Shown here: positions 34,050 through 43,654 of the stretch, piece by piece
Numbering within the stretch: position 1 is the first letter of the stretch
Layout: each line of letters opens with the position of its first letter
NCBI GenBank assembly: GCA_946406115.1
Contig: OX291545.1
Coordinates: 25,105,153-25,169,152, forward strand
DNA length: 64,000 nucleotides
Source: Apoda limacodes
Taxonomy: Eukaryota; Arthropoda; Insecta; Lepidoptera; Limacodidae
Reading direction: 5' to 3'
The notes under the pieces: generated by a model
The model's input: the letters and a program-made list of their open reading frames with translations, nothing else
Told to the model about the DNA's origin: nothing
Databases searched by the model: none
Made by a program: the position numbers and the translations under genes

Positions 34050-34400
34050 CTACTGTGGACAGAACCAGCCTTTATTCCACCTCTTCATTGTGTCTGACGG
34101 TTCAACCGAGTAGGTGAAGATATCCTGAACTGGCCGATACTGAACTCCAAGGAAAGCGATGGAGTCAGGATTCTCAGGATTCTGGAAGAGGTAAGGCTCC
34201 TGCTGATGTTCTGACAGTAAGTCTTCCAAGACGGCAGGTGAATTGGAAATCCATTTCCTCAGTTCGTAACCACCTGCCCGTAACAAGCCGATTAGCTCAT
34301 CCCGCAGGACTAACGCCTCCTCCACAGACGAAGTACCTGTACAAATATCGTCTACGGAAGCGTCAGAAGGGAAGACAGCAGCTGCGCGTGGGAAATTCAA
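34050..34400 (-). pseudogene. BEL/Pao reverse transcriptase, catalytic VDD segment
   Basis: It contains ASVDDICTGTSSVEEALVLR and LRAGGYELRKWISNSPAVLE, followed by EPYLFQNPENPDSIAFLGVQ. The pair of Asp in S-V-D-D corresponds to the Y-V-D-D active site, with the usual Tyr replaced by Ser. The region between the preceding RT frame and this one is frameshifted. The segment K-W-I-S-N is characteristic of this family. Confidence 0.88.
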
Positions 34401-34876
34401 ACGCTCACTATCAGCAACGAGCGAATTGCTATAAACGGGCTCGGCTTTAGCCCGTAGGTATTAGTGTTCAGCTCATAAACAACCAATGGAGAGGCCGGAT
34501 CCTCTCTCCACATAATGAGCTGAAACCGCCTATCTTCTGGGTGTATCATGACCTGACGGAACATCATTTTAATGTCAGCCACAAATACATCCTGGTGGCG
34601 ACGAAAACCAGTCAAGATGTCCGAGATGTCTACCTGAAGCTTAGGCCCCGACATCAGGCAGTCGTTCAAGGATACACCTGAAGATGTAGGCGCCGAACCA
34701 TCGAACACCACCCGTATCTTACCATTTTTAAAGACGGCGGGATGTGGAACTAAATAATATTCGTTGCCTTCCAACTCGAACTGTGAATCCGACATGTGAC
34801 CGAGAGATTTGTATTCGCGCATAAAATCCAAGTATTTTGTGCGGAATTCTCTATCACGACGCATCCGGCGCTCCAT
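34397..34876 (-). pseudogene. BEL/Pao reverse transcriptase, N-terminal part
   Basis: The frame reads YLDFMREYKSLGHMS, YYLVPHPAVFKNGKIRVVF, DGSAPTSSGVSLNDCLMSGP and VADIKMMFRQVMIHPEDRRF, then WREDPASPLVVYELNTNTYG. These are the fingers/palm motifs of BEL/Pao RT: H-x-x-V with K-I-R-V-V-F-D-x-S-A, S-L-N-D-x-L-x-x-G-P, and A-D-I-x-x-M-F-x-Q-V, which carries the first catalytic Asp. The frame ends in a shift after YGLKPSPF (usually F-G-x-x-x-S-P-F). Confidence 0.92.
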
Positions 34877-35275
34877 AGATAATAACCTTTATTTGGCTAT
34901 TTTCCAGGAGTCACCCAGGCGCGGACGAGGGGATAAGAAAGGCAGTCGAGTGAAAGACCGACCAGAATTTAGACGACCCGTATTGGCGAGAAAATACGAC
35001 TCGCACTCGTCGTGGACTGATCGAGTCCGTGACGCCGGAGGGGGCTCTTTAATCTCCCAAAAACGCTGAAGGGAGTCAGCCAGCGAGAGTCCCACCTGCA
35101 CCAACGAATCCGTAGACGCCTGAGCGGCGAGAGAATGTGCTGGGCTAGCAGATATTAGTCGGAACAGCGACCAACCCACCTGGCTGGAATAACATAGCCT
35201 TGTCCAGTCCAAGCAATCCAAGGACATCAGCGCCAAGCAGAAGTTCCACAAGACCAGGTAGGTGGAACCTTTCAT
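34877..35275 (-). pseudogene. BEL/Pao pol: linker between protease and RT
   Basis: The frame includes LQRFWEIKEPPPASRTRSVH, DECESYFLANTGRLNSGR and TRLPFLSPRPRLGDSWKIA. L-x-R-F-W-E-x-E/K-E...C-E-x-x-F...G-R-x-x-V/T-R-L-P-F is the standard lead-in to BEL/Pao RT. Upstream of LQRFWE the frame is not informative. Confidence 0.85.
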
Positions 35276-35353
35276 CGGCCAACTGCAGACCAGACGAGAG
35301 ATCCAGCACGTCCGTCGGCAGGGGCACCTGAGGGTGATGACCTAAAATATCCC

Positions 35354-35644
35354 TCAGGACAACAGCTCCAAGTTGATACCGCATACTAGGATGGAGCAAG
35401 GAGGAAAAGGAAAACGAGACTGTACCACCCGAAGACCCCCTACTCCAGAAATCCCATGACTCCGCGAGCTTACCTGTAAGCGGAGACGTTTCACCAGCCA
35501 CAGCGACATTAGACACCCCTGAGCGCCTGAGTCCAAAATGGCGCGCACAACCACACCAGGTCCGCGCGGAGAATGAACAAGAACCTGCGCGGTGGGCAAA
35601 ACTGTTGTGACAGGTGGTGGAGAGACTGGTGAAGCGGCTGCCAC
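35354..35644 (-). pseudogene. BEL/Pao aspartic protease (A17-like)
   Basis: The 96-codon frame holds VVVRAILDSGAQGCLMSLWL, with the catalytic D-S-G near residues 38-40, preceded by TAQVLVHSPRGPGV and followed by LQVSSRSHGISGVGG. The continuation of the domain (LVELLLGADVLGLL) is in another frame within 35145-35300, so one or more indels split it. Confidence 0.88.
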
Positions 35645-35647
35645 GAG

Positions 35648-36451
35648 TCAACGGGCGCCGTACTTGGCCCCGGGGCTTCTGTGGCTCATAATGCCCCACG
35701 CTTGAACCCGTATAAGCATACGGGTCCCACGCGGGCATAAGTGGCTGCCGAGACCACCCGATCCCGCCCTCAATTCGCGACTAACGCGAGGACGCTCTGC
35801 GATAGGGAGGGGCAGAGGCTCATACTCCGCGTAATGTGCCCGTTCCGCAATACCTATCTGAGAGGAAGGGGCACGTGAGGGTAGTGACTGACGACCATCC
35901 CGTGGGCTCTCCCGCGGTGAGCGGGGAGGAGAAGGTCGATGTCGCACTGGGGACGGGGGCGATTGGGTTCGATTCGGCGGCGACGAACCCCCGCCCGTGC
36001 GAGCCGTAGACACACCTTCATGAGTCATCCGAGGACCATAGTCTCGGATGGGCATACATAAGTCCGGGTGGTGACCCCCACCACACTTTAGACAAGGTCG
36101 CGGCTGTCGACAGTCCTTGGCTAGGTGCTCCCCCAAACAATAATAACATAGGCCTAGCCTACGGGTCAAAAATCTTTTTTGGGCCACCCCAGATTTTCTG
36201 AACTGGTGGCAATCCAGAATGATGTGTCCCGGTTTATAACACACCCCACACCGTTCAGTCCATTCAACTGTCAAAATTCTGGGGGGCCGAAACGAACCGG
36301 TACCTCGCGATGTCCCGGAACGAGGTTGTTGCCGGGGTCCAGACTGAGGTTGTTGACGGGGTCCAGACGGGGCCAAAAATCGTGACGGTCCCGATTGTGG
36401 CTCGTCGGGTAAATTTTCGAGCTTCCTACTTTGATCCTCCAAAAATGACAC
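35648..36451 (-). pseudogene. BEL/Pao gag: zinc-knuckle region
   Basis: A 267-codon frame. After a Pro/Gln/Ser-rich start come three Cys-His knuckles: C68-x2-C71-x4-H76-x4-C81 (CGVCYKPGHIILDC), C102-x2-C105-x3-H109-x4-C114 (CYYCLGEHLAKDC) and C120-x2-C123-x3-H127-x4-C132 (CLKCGGGHHPDLC). Then follows a Pro/Arg/Ser-rich linker (SPPSPVRHRPSPPRSPRESP). Multiple knuckles after a DUF1759 region are usual in BEL/Pao gag. This is the best preserved gag piece. Confidence 0.9.
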
Positions 36452-36500
36452 TAAAGTGTCGAAAGTTCGAAACGAGCCCTGACGTCATTGGGAAATTTAT

Positions 36501-37012
36501 TTAAAACAATATGCAACAATAAAAATGACCAGTCTGATACAGGGAATTTAGGCCTCTTAACGCATTCGTCGCTACCAAAATAGGGTAAAATAGGTTAAGC
36601 AGGTCCGACCGCCGCTGGTTAACCGAAGACAGTTGTGGAATACCTAAAATGGCAGCTACATATGTATCCGCAATGCGACGGCTATTTTGGTACCGCTTTA
36701 CTAATAACTCCCTGGCTATATTATAATTGCCATCAGTGATGTCCAAATGTTTATCAAACAGAGGGGCTCATCCCTGATAGATGTCAACAGGTAACTTAAT
36801 TTTTGTGAGTCAGATAAGTCAGTCCGTCGGTGCACAATGCTTTCAAAAAGTGTGATAAAATTAGTCCACTCATCCAATGATCCGCTAAAATGAGGAATAT
36901 CCAAAGTTGGCAACCGTTCGTTGCATTTTTGTTCTGAAACCTTCCTACTTGCCAGCTGCGGGCTAGTCTCAAATTTCGACACAACCTCGTTTACCTCGTC
37001 CACTAATGACAT
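36501..37012 (-). pseudogene. BEL/Pao gag: DUF1759-like N-terminal region
   Basis: Two overlapping frames (36716-37012 and 36501-36746) together read LPTLDIPHFSGSLDEWTNFI, TLFESIVHRRTDLSDSQKL, LLTSIRDEPL, then DGNYNIARELLVKRYQNSRR and IADTYVAAILGIP. F-x-G-x-x-x-E-W...F...H...L-S/D-x-x-K-x-x-Y-L and Y-x-x-A-x-x-L-L-x-x-R-Y are hallmarks of DUF1759. A frameshift separates the halves, and further stops precede the zinc-knuckle frame. Confidence 0.88.
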
Positions 37013-37589
37013 ACAAAAGTCATAGTCAGAATTTCCGCCTTTAGGATAGTTTCGTCATCCGTTGACGACAAGATACCCTGGTATGCATGTTCCAGCTCTT
37101 TTACTCTTGTCGGAAACTGTATAGCTCTTTGCCTTAATGCATACCCGATCCTCCCGTGTAACGAGCCCTAAACAACATGAAAACCATCCCACTTAATTCG
37201 TTATAATAGCCCTGAACTCCTTGACCGATGACATCATATTTTATAACTAAATTAACACAAAAAAAAAACAATCCAAACTAAATCAGACACACAAACAAAC
37301 GACTCTGTTTGTTATACATATATACAGCAACGAATTCGATAGCGTGATAAGTATAGCAAAATGTATATAAACCCAAAAAAAAACCCAACTACAATTACAC
37401 AACTAAATACATTATCTTATAATCCGTAATTCTATTTTTTGGTAAGTCTATTTTTATTTAATATGTCCGAGCGATGATATGAGATAAAACCACACTTCAT
37501 CATGATATGAAGTGAAAAAATAATTTACTTTAAATCCGACGTAATATGACCCAAATACGAAAACAAATAACTAACCAAAACAGAACCGA

Positions 37590-37606
37590 CGCTTCTGTCT
37601 ACCAAC
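37590..37606 (-). promoter_or_regulatory. Candidate primer-binding site
   Basis: On the minus strand, directly after the right LTR ends (CCAGTT), the sequence is GTTGGTAGACAGAAGC. TGG next to the LTR is expected for pairing with a tRNA 3' CCA. The tRNA cannot be named by eye. Confidence 0.45.
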
Positions 37607-37849
37607 AACTGGATGGTAAAAACTGGGCCAACGTAGGCCTTAAGAAAAATTGCATGGACTTACCCAATTTTGGCGATAGTTTTGTATAACGTTTTTGTCT
37701 GAATATGTAGTGTGGTGTCTGTATATGTTGTGTATGTGTAGGTTTTTCACGCCAACCGAACTTAATTATTATATATAATATTATTATAATCAAAACAATT
37801 ACATACGCCGCGACCTTGCGCACAGATTATATAACGACGACTGAGCACA
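37607..37849 (-). repeat. 5' LTR of the BEL/Pao element
   Basis: Matches the left LTR over most of its length with substitutions and an 11-bp indel (AAAATTGCATG region). On the minus strand it may start TGTGCTCAGTCG. The 74-codon ORF here is not a gene. Confidence 0.8.
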
Positions 37850-38929
37850 GAGTATGCAAAGCAAAGATCCTATCCCCTATCGATACGCCGGACCGACCGC
37901 ATAATCTTTACTAAACAATATCTATATAGTAAGTGCATAGGTATATGTATATTAAAATTCTTTATTCTTTCTAATAATTTTACTTATGATTCTTTGTTAT
38001 CACCTACCTTTTCGTGTCAATATTACCCAAAGGTTGCATGGTAGAGTTCGCTTTTAACGATAAGGCCGTCTTATTGTGCTATTTCTTGTATTGTTATTTT
38101 TGTTGAAATAAAGAATATTTTATTGTATGACTATTAAAACATAAAGTGTAATATTTCATAATCAGCATAATTTTATACATCTATGCATTTATTGTCACTA
38201 ATGAATGATGTGATTATCGTAAATTAATATCTTAAACTAACTAAACTTTAATTAAGTTTCATTATGTACCTACCGTATCAAAGACTTGATTTTTAATTAG
38301 CAAAGCCAAACACCAGCTTGTTAGAAAGTTGTCTGCATCCACGCAATAATGACCAATACTTTACGTTAATTAACGTACAAATACCTACATACTTTAATAA
38401 GGAAACTTTAATGAATAGTCTTGTACTAATAAAACTGGGCACTTTAAACAATTCTTGATTATCTGGCTACTATTGATAATTAAATTAATGTAAGTTTGAG
38501 TTGACTTAATATTGAGTTAATATTTAGATACCTCCAGTGTTCCCCAAAACAGTGAGGTCACTCTCGACGCTCACACTTTCAATTTTAGTGCGATTTTGGC
38601 ATCAAAAAAAAACTTACAACATATTTAAGTTCAGCTAAACTAAATTTAAAGATTAAGATTAGTCATTAGTAAATTTAATGTTTGCTTTATCTATACTTAA
38701 GTCCTAATGAACAATTAAGTCCTAGTACATCAGTGTTACAAATACATAAAATCTTCATAGAATAAAGGAAATACAACATAGAAAAAATACATAGAAATAA
38801 TCTTTTTTCTTTTATGACTCCCTGAAGGTTAGAGTCTACTAGAAAATATATCATTCATGCCATATATATGGCTAGATCATCAATGTAAATATTTTCATAA
38901 AAAGGTACAGACGCAATCAAAAGATTAAC
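37850..38929. other. Unannotated AT-rich DNA
   Basis: No ORF, no recognised repeat. Numerous TTAATTAA-like words reflect base composition. Confidence 0.35.
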
Positions 38930-39012
38930 CTCGAGCCAGGGCTTGAACCTGCAACATCCTTACATTCCGTGTAAGTGCTCTACCAATTGAGCTAGTGAGG
39001 CACAAGTCTGGT
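38930..39012 (-). repeat. tRNA-derived SINE head (pseudo-tRNA)
   Basis: The minus strand reads GCCTCACTAGCTCAATTGGT, AGAGCACTTACACGG and GCAGGTTCAAGCCCTGG: a D-arm (A box), an anticodon-like stem CTTAC/GTAAG and a B box. The acceptor stem does not pair well, base 33 is C instead of T, and the T stem is flawed, so it is not a working tRNA. Confidence 0.65.
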
Positions 39013-39090
39013 CTATGAAAGTCCTAACTACATCTTTGCCATATTATAAGAGGTAAAATTTGTTCATTTGTTTGAACGTACGGGGGTAAT

Positions 39091-40150
39091 CAGAGCCGGC
39101 TTTAAGGGGGGGCGACTTGGGCGCACCGCTCGCTTAGCCATCAAATTTGAATACCATCTCTATTCGTCTTAAAAAAAATACAAACTAAGTTTATTGCATT
39201 AATTGATTTTCTAATACAAAATTGAAATGATATTAAAATCACTACTAACAAAACAATTAATAATACAAATTTTTCTGTGTAGCTATGGAGATAACTGAAT
39301 GTATACACTGAAACGTATGTACATATATACGCCTCTCACTTCTATATCTGAATAAAAATTTTATCCTGGGTAAGGCTAACCAGGATAACACTTTCATTTT
39401 GCAATTAATGTTTTTATAGATATTTCAAAATTTTCAGCTATTCTTAACTTCTCTTGAGAAAAGTTATTATAATAGGGTGTGAAAATCTAAATGGCTAAAT
39501 TTGCGTTTTCTTTACGATTTGAGACCTCGAGAATCGTTTGCCATCATTTTGAGAGTGATATCTGTTGGTGTATGTATGTGTGTCTGTGTGAATGTATGTT
39601 ATAGCTCGATATCTCAAGAACCAATAGACCAAAATGCTCTCGTCACCACGTTATGACTTAGATCTGAAAAGATGTGAACAAAATCGGTCCAGCAGTTTTT
39701 TTTTTTACTAAAAACAGATTTTTTAAAGTACACAATAATAATTTTCACATATTAATTCTCAAAGTTGCTCGTGAGGTACTTGCTACCGAACTATTTTTTT
39801 TTGTCATAAATGTAACGTAATATTATGATCGTGGAATAGAGCAGTGCTCCCGTGATAATTAAAGACATCCTTGAATTATGGCAGACAATAAAGTAAAAAT
39901 AAAAAAAAGTTTTCTGGTACAGAAAACCGTAAAAGAAAAGCTGTGACAGACTAATTTTTCGACAAAAAGGTCGAAAATATGTGTTTTATTTGTTAGGAAT
40001 GGGTAAAAAATATTAATAACAATAATTATAAATAACTTTAATAAATAGTATGGGACTTAATTAAAAATAAGTTTTTTTAAGTGTAAAATAAAAAAAATAA
40101 AGGGCGCCAAATAAATATCTCGTCCGGGGCGAGAGTTAAGGCCGGCCCTG
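39091..40150 (+). mobile_element. 1,060-bp hAT transposon with 8-bp target duplication
   Basis: The termini CAGAGCCGGCTTTAAGG and (right end, read outward) CAGGGCCGGCCTTAACT are hAT-type inverted repeats. GGGGTAAT stands on both sides (39083-39090 and 40151-40158), a perfect 8-bp target duplication as hAT elements make. The element is too short to encode a transposase. An inner patch at about 39440-39720 (TATGTATGTGTGTCTGTGTG, ATCTCAAGAACCAATAGACC) looks like another repeat. A transposase N-terminal remnant lies at 39878-39951. Confidence 0.9.
39878..39951 (+). pseudogene. hAT transposase N-terminal remnant
   Basis: An ATG opens MADNKVKIKK, then after a one-base shift in an A run the frame reads KKFSGTENRKRKAVTD and stops. 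K-x-x-S-G-x-(E/Q)-N-R-K-R-K is the usual N-terminal motif of one group of hAT transposases (those related to ZMYM1-type proteins). The rest of the protein (TTF zinc finger, catalytic domain, dimerisation domain) is absent. Confidence 0.65.
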
Positions 40151-40230
40151 GGGGTAATCTCTGCAACTACTAAACCAATTCTGAAAAATTCTATACAAAT
40201 AGAAAGCTACACGATTTCTGAGTAACATAG

Positions 40231-40834
40231 ACTAAACACATTGTTTAGTTAAATATCAATGTTTGTAAACGAAGTCGTAATACAAATGAAGCTATTCCCT
40301 CACGCTGCAACTAAGCACTGAGGTTCGACCCGATCGAGAGTTCCCATGGGAATATGTTTTTGTTTTGTACTTCTTCAAACGTAACGTAACAACGCATAGC
40401 ATACAATTGGCTTGGTTTTCTTTGGATAGTGGGACAGGACGAAGAATACTATCGGTCAAAGGTTGTCACGGAAATAGGTTTTTCTACGGGGTTCGTCTAG
40501 TAAGAGACAATTTAAGATTGCCGTTGGATTGAAATTGGGATTATCGTCAGGAGCCAGCATTGTTCAGTCGAAAATCGAAAGTAGGTTTAGTCTGGCGCAC
40601 CTATTAAAATATTTATAAATGTCACAAAGATGAGGTTTTGGCATTGAACTATTTTGTACTAACGGTACTAGAGGAGGTGCCGCACTTACCACCGCTGTCA
40701 TAAACAACTGCAGTGAATGCGCCACAGTTCACATAGATACTGGCTGGTATAAGTATGGCACGTGAAGTACTCGTAGCGTAGTATTAACTTTCTATGTAGT
40801 ATTTTATCTGTGACATATCGTTTGTTCGTAGTGT
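40231..40834. other. Unannotated; one donor-like site on the minus strand at about 40682
   Basis: The minus strand has ACAGCGGTG|GTAAGTGCGG near 40682-40697, an ideal donor, preceded by a short open frame (YVNCGAFTAVVYDSGG), but no acceptor was found. Weak. Confidence 0.2.
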
Positions 40835-41215
40835 CCCCTCTACTCCCCGACCGACCTCGGCACGGTCGTAAAACTATTGTTAGGCGGCCTCGGCACGTAC
40901 CTACTAACGGCCCTAGATGACGATCTCGCTATCTGGAGAGCGAGATTAGTCTCAACGACCTCGGTTCGTCGGCGACCGCAAGGATACACGAGGTATCAAA
41001 TAGTGCCGGGGCGCTTCTCGCCCCCACTCAATCGCAACAGCACCCGCGCTGGCGCTGATTCACCTTCTTGTTCGAGACCCACGATGGTCGAAGGGACGCC
41101 CCCGAGAGCGTTAACCCACACCAAAGCTCCCCCCTTCAGAGTCTCGCCTCAAAAAGCCCGGTGAAGCAGTAACGGCTGCAACAGCCAACTGCATAGACAG
41201 TTCAGAAAAAAAAAA
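40835..41215 (+). repeat. GC-rich poly(A)-tailed retroposon, longest copy
   Basis: It runs from CTACTCCCCGACCGACCTCG through GCCGGGGCGCTTCTCGCCC, GAGTCTCGCCTCAAAAAGCC and GGTGAAGCAGTAACGGC to an A tail. The 3' part matches 15346-15590 and 60833-61050. The 95-codon ORF on this strand (40877-41164) is rich in Arg/Pro, has no domain I recognise, and is probably a product of GC content. Confidence 0.6.
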
Positions 41216-41227
41216 ATCCCCTCTATT

Positions 41228-41315
41228 TGTACAGTGTAACAATTTTTTCTGGCCTTCTGACCTTAGATTTTTGGTCGCTAGTATCGTTGTAATCACACAT
41301 CATTTCTTAGCAATA
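41228..41315 (+). mobile_element. Partial MITE of the GTCGCTAGTGTCG family
   Basis: ACAGTGTAACAATTTTTTCT, GGCCTTCTGACC and GGTCGCTAGTATCGTTGTAA match the left half of the copy at 47721-47858. The right half is lost. Confidence 0.55.
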
Positions 41316-41790
41316 GCTTTATATTATCTTCGTTATAGCTCTTAATGCTTTTTGGGTAACATTCCAATTTATGGGTAGAACTAAAGAATAGCCCTGTTAA
41401 GTTGGTGCAATTTGATATACATGGGTGGTATATGAACCAACATTAGGGCAGTTTGAGATAGTGTATCTGCTAGTCACCTTGAAGGTCCTGGTGTTGATTT
41501 CCGCAAGAGGCAAAAATAAGTTACAAGTTTTGCATTGTAAAAAGTTATCTCGAGTCGTAATGGTGTTCTGTGTTTATTTGTTTTGCTTTTATTTAATCCT
41601 AGTCAAAGATAACTGTTATATTTATTCACTTTTAATAATGGATCTAGTTAATGCTTAACTAAAGTTCTTTGGATGTTATACAGGAAGTAGTTTTTATTTT
41701 ATTAGTTCCAAAGTTAGACAACATCACAAATAAGTTGTCTAGAGTCTCAAATCGTGTTCGTAATATTAAGGATAAAATGAGTTGATACTA
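41316..41790. other. Unannotated AT-rich DNA
   Basis: A 77-codon ORF at 41425-41658 is hydrophobic and AT-driven, with no domain recognised. Confidence 0.3.
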
Positions 41791-42327
41791 TTTAAAAACG
41801 TTTACTACAGATAGCACTACCAGCCGCACTACTGGTAGTGCTATTTACAAAAAATAGCACTACCAGACATTCAAATATTTTAAAGTACAGTCAGATAGAT
41901 CTCATCAGGATCTTTATTTTTGATGATAGCTGTCAAATTAGAAAGAGCTATATCTCCCTAACTATTGATCTTAAACTAGCAGTTTCCTTGCAGAAATGAT
42001 AGATCTCATCAAGATCTTTATTTTTGATGACAGCTGTCAAACTAGAAAGAGCTATATCTCCCTAAATATTGATCTTAGGCTAGCTAGACTAGCTGTCATC
42101 TGAAATAAAGATCTTGATGAGATCTATCATTTCTGCAAGGAAACTGCTAGTCTAAGATCAATAGTAAGGGAGATATAGCTATTTATAGTTTGACAGTTGT
42201 TCTTTTTGTATTTTTTTCCTCGATTGTACTATAAAACATTTGAACGGTGCCATGGTAGTGCTAGCATTTGTAAACAGCACTACCAGTAGTGCGGCTGGTA
42301 GTGCTATCTGCAATAAACGTTTAAAAA
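41791..42327. mobile_element. Composite palindromic element of about 537 bp
   Basis: The left end (AAACGTTTACTACAGATAGC, then ACTACCAGCCGCACTACTGG) is matched in inverted orientation at the right end (AGTAGTGCGGCTGGTAGTGC, TATCTGCAATAAACGTTT). Each end has its own small hairpin (AGCACTACCAG / CTGGTAGTGCT). Inside, a unit of about 115 bp (AGATCTCATCA-x-GATCTTTATT, GATGA-x-AGCTGTCAAA, AGAGCTATATCTCCCTAA) occurs twice in direct order (about 41894 and 42001) and a third time inverted (about 42085-42200). No protein frame. It resembles a foldback-type transposon. Confidence 0.8.
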
Positions 42328-43254
42328 ACCACCTTTCTGTAGGTACTTGCTAAATAGGTACGTACTAATCATTGAGATTGACTCCACAGCTATATAGGTA
42401 CTCTTCCTTATACAGCATGGCTATTTGAAAGCGGCTCTTGATAAAGACGTCTCGCGTGCGCGCGCCGTGACTCGCGGGTATCACGAGATACTATCGCGTC
42501 GGAGCAGATACCTCCTCACTACACCATCACAATCTCATTATTCCGTACAATCCGATTAGGAAATACGTAATTTTCTTAATTGAGTATTATATTATTTACA
42601 ATTGGAGACGCTCGCTGCTCTGCCCGCAGAATTTACGAGTTAGGTACTGCAGGTAAATATGTCTGTTTTTTTACTTATGGTAGTGAAATAAACCATGGTA
42701 AAAACAACTTAAGAATCAGACTTTTATTTCCTGTGTCGTCTTACAAAAAACTGTCTACACCAGGATTTGGATTCAAGAAAGGCCGAATTGCTATGCTCTT
42801 GCTAAATATTGTGAACACGTCGAACCAGTCCATTTTTTCTTTTAAACTATGTTGACACACACGTATTTTTACAATATTACGATACCTAGTTACCATAGAT
42901 ATTAGCTATGCCCCACGACTATATCTGAATATTGTATAGGTAAGCTGCTTGTAAATAATACCTTTTCGATTTATTCAGCCATTGATTTATAAATAAGTAG
43001 TTTTGTAATTAATATTGACTGAAACGATTATGTTGAAAATAGTCATAGGGAAAAATTATGTGAAATATTAAGCTATTGCATAGCTTTTATCGCGGGCTCA
43101 GAGCGCAGAGACCGAATCAAGAAATTCCGTAACGAAAAAACCTAACAATCGGCTAACGTCGTTTCAGTTCGGCAGACTTCGGCACGGTGTTTGTGTGCGT
43201 GCGACTAGACGTATGCGTGTAGACTAGCTTCTAACTACTCAATTATTTCTAGTA
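42328..43254. other. Unannotated; balanced patch at about 42420-42540
   Basis: The patch has CTCGCGTGCGCGCGCCGTGA. A 91-codon ORF at 42580-42855 has no recognised domain. Otherwise AT-rich. Confidence 0.3.
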
Positions 43255-43652
43255 CAGTAGGGCCTCGTTAATCCGGAGAGGCAAAAACAAGACCCTTTCC
43301 GGATTATCGAGGCGTCCGGATTATAGTTTGCCATATTAAATGTTAATAAAACACATGTTTAACTTAGTTTACTTAGTTTCTTTCATCAATTTTTAAGTTA
43401 TAGCATAAAGACAAAATGTACATGTTCAAAATTACAACTATGTAAGGAAATCAGTAAGTTAAAATAAAACATTAGCGCCATGATGTTAGCGAGCGCACTT
43501 AATTGACACTTCGTATTACACGAAAGGCGATAACCAAAAGACTGACGGCGCATTGGCTCATGACAGCCCCCGCACCTACACCCCGCCGGGCCTCCGGCCG
43601 GATTACAGCGATCACCGAACAAGCGGGAGTCCGGATTACCGAGGCCCTACTG
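43255..43652. mobile_element. 398-bp non-autonomous pogo/Tigger-like transposon
   Basis: The ends are CAGTAGGGCCTCGTTAATCC and, read outward from the right, CAGTAGGGCCTCGGTAATCC, one mismatch in 23 bp. TA flanks both sides (43253-43254 and 43653-43654). CCGGATTA words repeat inside each end. No transposase frame; the 74-codon minus ORF is a by-product. It belongs to the same broad class as 13-536 but to a different family. Confidence 0.88.
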
Positions 43653-43654
43653 TA

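Larger units (their letters stand above)
32297..37849 (-). mobile_element. Decayed BEL/Pao LTR retrotransposon
   Basis: LTR-like repeats of about 230-240 bp (32297-32527 and 37607-37849) enclose, in minus-strand order, a gag with DUF1759-type region and zinc knuckles, aspartic protease, reverse transcriptase, RNase H and the start of integrase. This order and the protein signatures define BEL/Pao. The coding sequence is cut into at least ten frames by indels and stops, and the 3' part of integrase, with the polypurine tract, has been deleted. The two LTRs differ by substitutions and an 11-bp indel, so the insertion is old. A TGG-initiated candidate primer-binding site (TTGGTAGACAGAAGCG on the minus strand) starts next to the right LTR; I cannot assign the tRNA. 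No matching target duplication remains and no env-like frame was seen. Confidence 0.9.
39013..40230. repeat. Dispersed repeat interrupted by the hAT element
   Basis: The left part ends TTCATTTGTTTGAACGTAC and the right part resumes CTCTGCAACTACTAAACC, AAAGCTACACGATTTCTGAG. Joined, this is a familiar lepidopteran repeat (uncharged phrase 'xxATCTCxGxAACTACTAAACC'), so the hAT insertion at 39091-40150 came later. Confidence 0.55.

Noticed and set aside
32297..37849. Envelope gene in the LTR element (errantivirus-like)
   Set aside because: No frame follows pol; integrase itself is cut off right before the 3' LTR.
38930..39012. Functional tRNA gene on the minus strand
   Set aside because: The cloverleaf is imperfect: poor acceptor pairing, C at position 33 and a flawed T stem. 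It is better read as a SINE head.
40877..41164. 95-codon ORF as a gene
   Set aside because: It lies within a GC-rich retroposon body and has no domain; the composition explains the open frame.
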